Source: Phoronis australis (taxonomy: Eukaryota; Phoronida; Phoronidae). From it: DNA of 48,450 nucleotides. Where the stretch lies: positions 257,348 through 305,797 of the forward strand of contig NMRA01000079.1 in assembly GCA_002633005.1 (NCBI GenBank). Direction: 5' to 3'. Both the position numbers and the translations under genes were made by a program. Shown here piece by piece: positions 46,001 to 48,450 of the stretch; the stretch's first letter is position 1; the number at the start of each line of letters is the position of its first letter. Below the pieces are notes generated by a model. It did no database searches and was not told where the DNA came from. It worked only from the letters and a program-made list of their open reading frames with translations.

Positions 46001-48450
46001 CAAACCTGTCAAGACGGAGGTGCTGGGTGAGGTCAGGGAGGGTGAAGAAGAGAAGGAAGACGGCCGTGTCCCCTCCCTCACTGTCCTGTTGCACGGCAGT
46101 CTCAAAGTGTCCAAGATGGTGGCCCTCGTTCAAGTCGGGTACGGCCACGGTCGTTCTTGTTAACGTATAGTGTTGGAAATCTGACAAGTTGCATTACATT
46201 CAACCTTAACTTGCTTGTGTTCAAGTAGACGAACTAAAACCTTGTGTTTGAGGCTTGATTCATAAAGCAAGTGTTCAGTCGTTGACCCGGGCAACATTAA
46301 AAATGCATTAAATTCAACATTCCTTTGTTCATTGTCAAAAACAAAATTAAAATGATAAAAGTGTGTATAAAAACACAATGCGATCGGCTTTAATGCTAGT
46401 AAAATTACGATGGGTTGATGAATAACATTTTTGAGAATTTTGTTTTCAATGAAAATCATTGAATAAGGTTTCTACTTGAAGGGAAAAACTTGTATACTCA
46501 TACTAATTGATATTCAATTGAAAAATGTTATTGGTGATACTGCTAATGTTTGTGGTACCGTATTTAACTTGAGGTCAGAAAGATTGGCGTAATTGATTCT
46601 GGTCTGTATGCTGTTCATTTTGAAATTTGCATTTCATAGCTGGCACCAGGTGGCACTGTAGTGAGTAAAAAAAGACGGATCACTTGATTTGTGCTGGTCA
46701 AATTTGGGTCAGGGTCGTTCACTTTAACCAACGCCACCTGATGCCTACTGTGAGGCACTCCTTTCAAAATGATTTGATTGCAGACTAGAGCCAGTCATGC
46801 TGTTTTTGGCCTAATTTGTTTATTTTGTGTCTCCACGCCTTCTGTTTATTTAAAGTTACGTAGGACAATGCCAACAAGTCTGTGTGGATTTAGCAAAATA
46901 TTTAACAAGGCTACAGCTTTTATCTCAGTAAAAGTGTATAATTATTTTCTAAAAGTAGAAAGTCTGTAGAATTTGATGTTTTGCTTTATGCCAATTCCCA
47001 CTAATTGTGTCATGTGTTTTAGTGGAATTTTGAAAAAAAAAATAAAAGTACTTTCCGTGTAAAACAACGACAAAAGTAACATAACCAAATTTCATTTGAT
47101 ATAAAAGTTCAAGATAAAATCTCAAAAACGCTGCTGCAGTTTTCTAAATTGTCATTTTGTTTTCGTTTTACGCAATTTTTAATTTCTTTAGAGAAGTCAA
47201 GAAAGTCCTATTTTTGATGGCCCCTCATGCGGAAGTGGACCATTTGATAGTCAATCTGTAATAGTTTTTTAGAGATCAGTGCATAGCGCATAGTGTCTAA
47301 AAGCTTCATGAGAATCCGATCAGCCGTTTCTGAAATGTGATGTTCCAAAAATGCTAAATTTGGACATTTTTAAGTTTCTACTCAGCCTTCCTTAAGTCTG
47401 TGTTGGTATGCACAGTACTTGTTATAGAAATTTTGTGGAATGACTTTGCATTTGTCCAAGTTATTAGATATGTGAGCTTCAGAAGCTATCACTGTAGAAC
47501 CCGAAGAACTTTTGGAGGTTGGAACAGTTTCTGCATAAAATTATATAATATGATAAATTCGAGGTCACTAAAAATCTGTTTTTAATGAAATCTTGTTCAT
47601 TTTCTAGTGTGGACTGGTATGGAATGCTCTACTCTTGGGCCGATAGTCGAAAGAAGTCTAATCTCATGTTGTCAGTATTTGAACCAGGTTGGTTTGACAT
47701 AGTTTGCAGTCGTTGTCCAGGGAGTGTCATATGTGCTTAATATATAGGCTCGGAATAAATGCACCTCTGAGCCATGTAACTACATGCAAGATCTCCATTA
47801 TTGAGTCGTCTGCTCAGTGACATTCACGTTCCATGGAACACTTCGATTTACATTGGTCACCATTACCAATATTTGTGCACAGTGACGCTCTCACAACATT
47901 GAAGCCAAAATTCACAGAAAACTGTATCGAGATTAGTTACAGCAGCCCATTATTACGAAGATACAGTACACCTCAAATTAAAGTATTCAGACAAAGTGAC
48001 CCATAATTCTCCATTATGATGGCTGCTCAGAAGCCAAATTCATCGAGTGGTTTTCTCTCGTGACCCAGGAAGGTGAATAAACCTTTCTGTTAGTTTAATC
48101 ATGCCTCCATAACAGTCAGTGCCAGTTATTTTTGCTCCTATCTGAATTTTTAGCCACCATGACGGGGAAACTGGTACTTTGTCTTGTACTATAAAATACT
48201 AAAGCTGTCCACTTTTTGGGGCATTGTTCAAACCCTGGTTATGAAGATATAACGCAAAATATTCACTGCCACCATTTGGGTTGAATGCAATTGAGTATTA
48301 CGGTGGTTTCTTCAAAGTGTCCTGGTTTGTTTGACTAGGTGTAGATGCCCTGCCATGGTTGGGCCCCCTCAACCTGCTGGGTCCTGTCCAGGGTTTTGAT
48401 CTGCCCCCCTATGGAGAGGATGACGACAGGTCACCGTTTCCTGTGCGACA
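39927..48450 (+). CDS. INTS14: Integrator complex subunit 14 (VWA9), gene span, 3' part outside window
   Basis: INTS14 is a nuclear subunit of Integrator, the RNA polymerase II-associated complex that cleaves nascent snRNAs and terminates promoter-proximal transcription; in other animals it pairs with INTS13 and INTS10 as an auxiliary, nucleic-acid-binding module. Seven exons join in frame: 39927-40088, 42330-42500, 44022-44389, 45510-45634, 46000-46138, 47608-47687 and 48339-48450. They give about 386 residues of a family usually near 520. The VWA domain covers about residues 1-205, with the MIDAS-type D8-x-S10-x-S12, T87 in the DKTC motif and D117 in VTDG. A beta-barrel region follows, containing VGFLNCADIESPP, VLLHGSLKV and the WYGMLYSWADSRKKSNLM block. 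The last visible motif is PYGEDDDRSPFP, so the C-terminal helical domain lies beyond the edge. Identification rests on colinear motif similarity recalled from the vertebrate protein. All introns are GT-AG. Confidence 0.95.
40200..41230 (+). repeat. Satellite-like array of ~140-bp subunits in INTS14 intron 1
   Basis: About eight subunits of 110-170 bp each carry a TGTATCTCNNNANNNCTCTG-like start, then GGATTTTCATAAAATTTG, and GCCNCCTAGTGGCNATTTT. The CATAAAATTTG motif recurs at 40341 and 40762 and TGGTGCCTCCTAGTGGTAG at 40547 and 40998, giving a higher-order period of 420-451 bp. The same array occurs reversed at 18930-20330. Open frames within it are by-products of the repeat. Confidence 0.75.
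41550..41578. promoter_or_regulatory. Perfect 12-bp hairpin with inverted AGGTCA half-sites
   Basis: AATTTCAGGTCA (41550-41561) and TGACCTGAAATT (41567-41578) are exact reverse complements around a 5-nt TAGTG loop. The arms contain AGGTCA and TGACCT, the nuclear-receptor half-site, spaced five bases apart (IR5). Whether it binds a receptor, forms a hairpin or is a transposon footprint is unknown. Confidence 0.45.
41710..42190 (+). repeat. 72-bp minisatellite, four copies, in INTS14 intron 1
   Basis: Four copies start at about 41710, 41782, 42048 and 42120, each with TTTATAGNCATTCTAAAGGA and CAAACTTGGGTATATTTG, at a period of 72 bp within each pair. The two pairs are separated by an inserted retroelement tail (41838-42031). 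Copies differ at only a few positions, so the array is fairly young. Confidence 0.85.
41838..42031 (+). mobile_element. Retroelement 3' tail inserted into a 72-bp minisatellite
   Basis: About 194 bp interrupts the 72-bp tandem repeat of INTS14 intron 1. It ends with GTAATGTGGGCCGGAGGCCT and then ATGAAATAAACC, a layout typical of 3' ends of some invertebrate LINE-derived elements. A short frame (ending KRRNEFLDMN) before it may be the ORF2 terminus. The exact family is not identified. Confidence 0.5.
42330..42500 (+). CDS. INTS14: INTS14 coding exon 2 (residues 55-111)
   Basis: The exon continues the VWA domain with SAFSSLHE, VPFTRDF and YDKTCLEGAL (likely MIDAS threonine T87), ending at EEWGCSTSCQ. 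The acceptor is TCCTTGCAG|AGC and the donor TGTCAG|GTGTTA, both phase 0. Intron 2 is 1521 bp. Confidence 0.94.
42501..44021 (+). other. INTS14: INTS14 intron 2
   Basis: 1521-bp intron, AT-rich, phase 0, with the unassigned antisense ORF at 43193-43498 as its only notable content. Confidence 0.9.
43193..43498 (-). other. Unassigned 101-codon antisense ORF inside INTS14 intron 2
   Basis: A 101-codon minus-strand ORF, the longest in this intron, contains SPTGDELLLNDVMSGLCRDK and SFKTLSLPSFLELHFPEPIK. The second segment faintly recalls the SF-x-W-NSLP-x-IK ending of some LINE reverse transcriptases, but the key W and NSLP are absent. An in-frame stop lies just upstream of the ATG. It may be retroelement residue or chance. 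Confidence 0.2.
44022..44389 (+). CDS. INTS14: INTS14 coding exon 3 (residues 112-234)
   Basis: This largest exon completes the VWA domain: IIWVTDGTTGHGD supplies the MIDAS aspartate (D117), then FPFPCKLHVACL, and LKNVENMFGKL just before the beta-barrel. The acceptor is TGATGTTGCAG and the donor AAAAA|GTAAGT, which splits a lysine codon (phase 2). Compared with the vertebrate protein the segment after VTDG is somewhat divergent, while LKNVENMFGKL is strongly conserved. Confidence 0.95.
44775..44975 (+). repeat. Dispersed repeat, copy 2 (INTS14 intron 3)
   Basis: ATTGAGAAATATGGTGAACG, TCAAAATCACTCTTGTCCC, ATATTCCAGAATC and CCCAAATTCTAAAGACT match the copy at 13275-13505. It overlaps a 91-codon frame that is not part of INTS14. 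Confidence 0.65.
45510..45634 (+). CDS. INTS14: INTS14 coding exon 4 (residues 234-276)
   Basis: The exon encodes DEFDIVGFLNCADIESPPYI and SRHLMLPY, a signature stretch at the start of the beta-barrel region. The acceptor CTCTTTCAG has a good pyrimidine tract. The preferred donor is ACAG|GTAAAC, leaving one base (phase 1); a second GGTAAA twelve bases downstream could be an alternative donor. Confidence 0.93.
46000..46138 (+). CDS. INTS14: INTS14 coding exon 5 (residues 276-322)
   Basis: The exon encodes an acidic, probably unstructured linker (GEVREGEEEKEDGR) followed by SLTVLLHGSLKVSKMVALVQ, the conserved barrel strand pair. The acceptor is TTTCTTGCAG and the donor GG|GTACGG in phase 2. 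The linker is of variable length in this family. Confidence 0.93.
47010..47425 (+). repeat. Dispersed repeat copy B in INTS14 intron 5
   Basis: This copy matches 39172-39560 in the same orientation: ACCAAATTTCATTTGATATA from 47084, GTCATTTTGTTTTCGTTTTA, and GAATCCGATCAGCCGTTTCT, then AAATTTGGACATTTT. Divergence of perhaps a quarter of positions indicates an old family. Confidence 0.7.
47608..47687 (+). CDS. INTS14: INTS14 coding exon 6 (residues 322-349)
   Basis: This short exon encodes VDWYGMLYSWADSRKKSNLM then LSVFEPG, near identical in spacing to the vertebrate WHGMLYSQADSKKKSNLM segment. The acceptor is TTTTCTAG|TGT and the donor CCAG|GTTGGT, phase 1. Confidence 0.93.
48339..48450 (+). 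CDS. INTS14: INTS14 coding exon 7, cut by window edge (residues 349-386)
   Basis: The exon encodes DALPWLGPLNLLGP and PPYGEDDDRSPFPVR, matching the conserved PLPWLG and NPYGEDD-KSPFP region. The acceptor is TTTGACTAG|GTG. The reading frame is open to the last base, so the exon and the C-terminal quarter of the protein continue outside the window. Confidence 0.92.

Noticed and set aside
46160-46459. 99-codon minus frame in INTS14 intron 5
   Set aside because: AT-rich with no motif; lies within a confirmed intron of the opposite strand.
1-48450. CRISPR arrays, prokaryotic operons or phage genes
   Set aside because: No spaced direct repeats of CRISPR type, no ribosome-binding sites and no dense coding; the introns and repeats are eukaryotic.

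Overview
This window is metazoan nuclear DNA: AT-rich, with long non-coding stretches, GT-AG introns and many transposon remnants. The style suggests a marine invertebrate (lancelet, hemichordate, echinoderm or mollusc), but I cannot fix the phylum from sequence alone. Only one gene can be named with confidence. Seven coding exons on the + strand between 39927 and the right edge encode the N-terminal three quarters of Integrator complex subunit 14 (INTS14/VWA9). All exon junctions keep the frame, the MIDAS-type D-x-S-x-S motif of the VWA domain is present, and the last visible exon runs off the window before the C-terminal helical region.

The left 39 kb holds no recognisable conserved gene. 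Most of its explainable content is mobile-element debris. It includes a 255-bp element with 27-bp inverted ends and eight internal GTTAACCGCCC-like modules (2817-3071), a 134-bp foldback element (1257-1390), two ~500-bp copies of one inverted-repeat family (7355 and 23474), two hAT-like 160-bp elements in opposite orientation (12363 and 26855), two ~325-bp direct copies of an unnamed family (11450 and 23098), and an 854-bp element with a perfect 7-bp target duplication (33860-34713). It also includes a decayed L1/Tx1-type LINE ORF2 fragment (28030-29840), a second LINE 3' end (20742-21190) and a short third copy of that tail (30766-30848). A long satellite-like array of ~140-bp subunits in a ~420-450-bp higher-order repeat occurs in one orientation at 18930-20330 and in the other inside INTS14 intron 1 (40200-41230).

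Three places look like starts or exons of unknown minus-strand genes, judged from YY1-like ATGGCG contexts, CpG density or splice motifs: 34808-34969, 22614-22868 and 24425-24638. All three are weak. A CRE/ETS/YY1-like cluster at 36877-36920 is a candidate INTS14 promoter, because the first coding exon appears to have a splice acceptor just before its ATG.

INTS14 introns carry their own repeats: a 72-bp minisatellite split by a retroelement tail, a perfect hairpin with two AGGTCA half-sites, and copies of families also found upstream. I did not find a clear undescribed biological system. The most unusual items are the modular palindromic element at 2817, the recently inserted element with iterons at 33860, and the inverted satellite pair.
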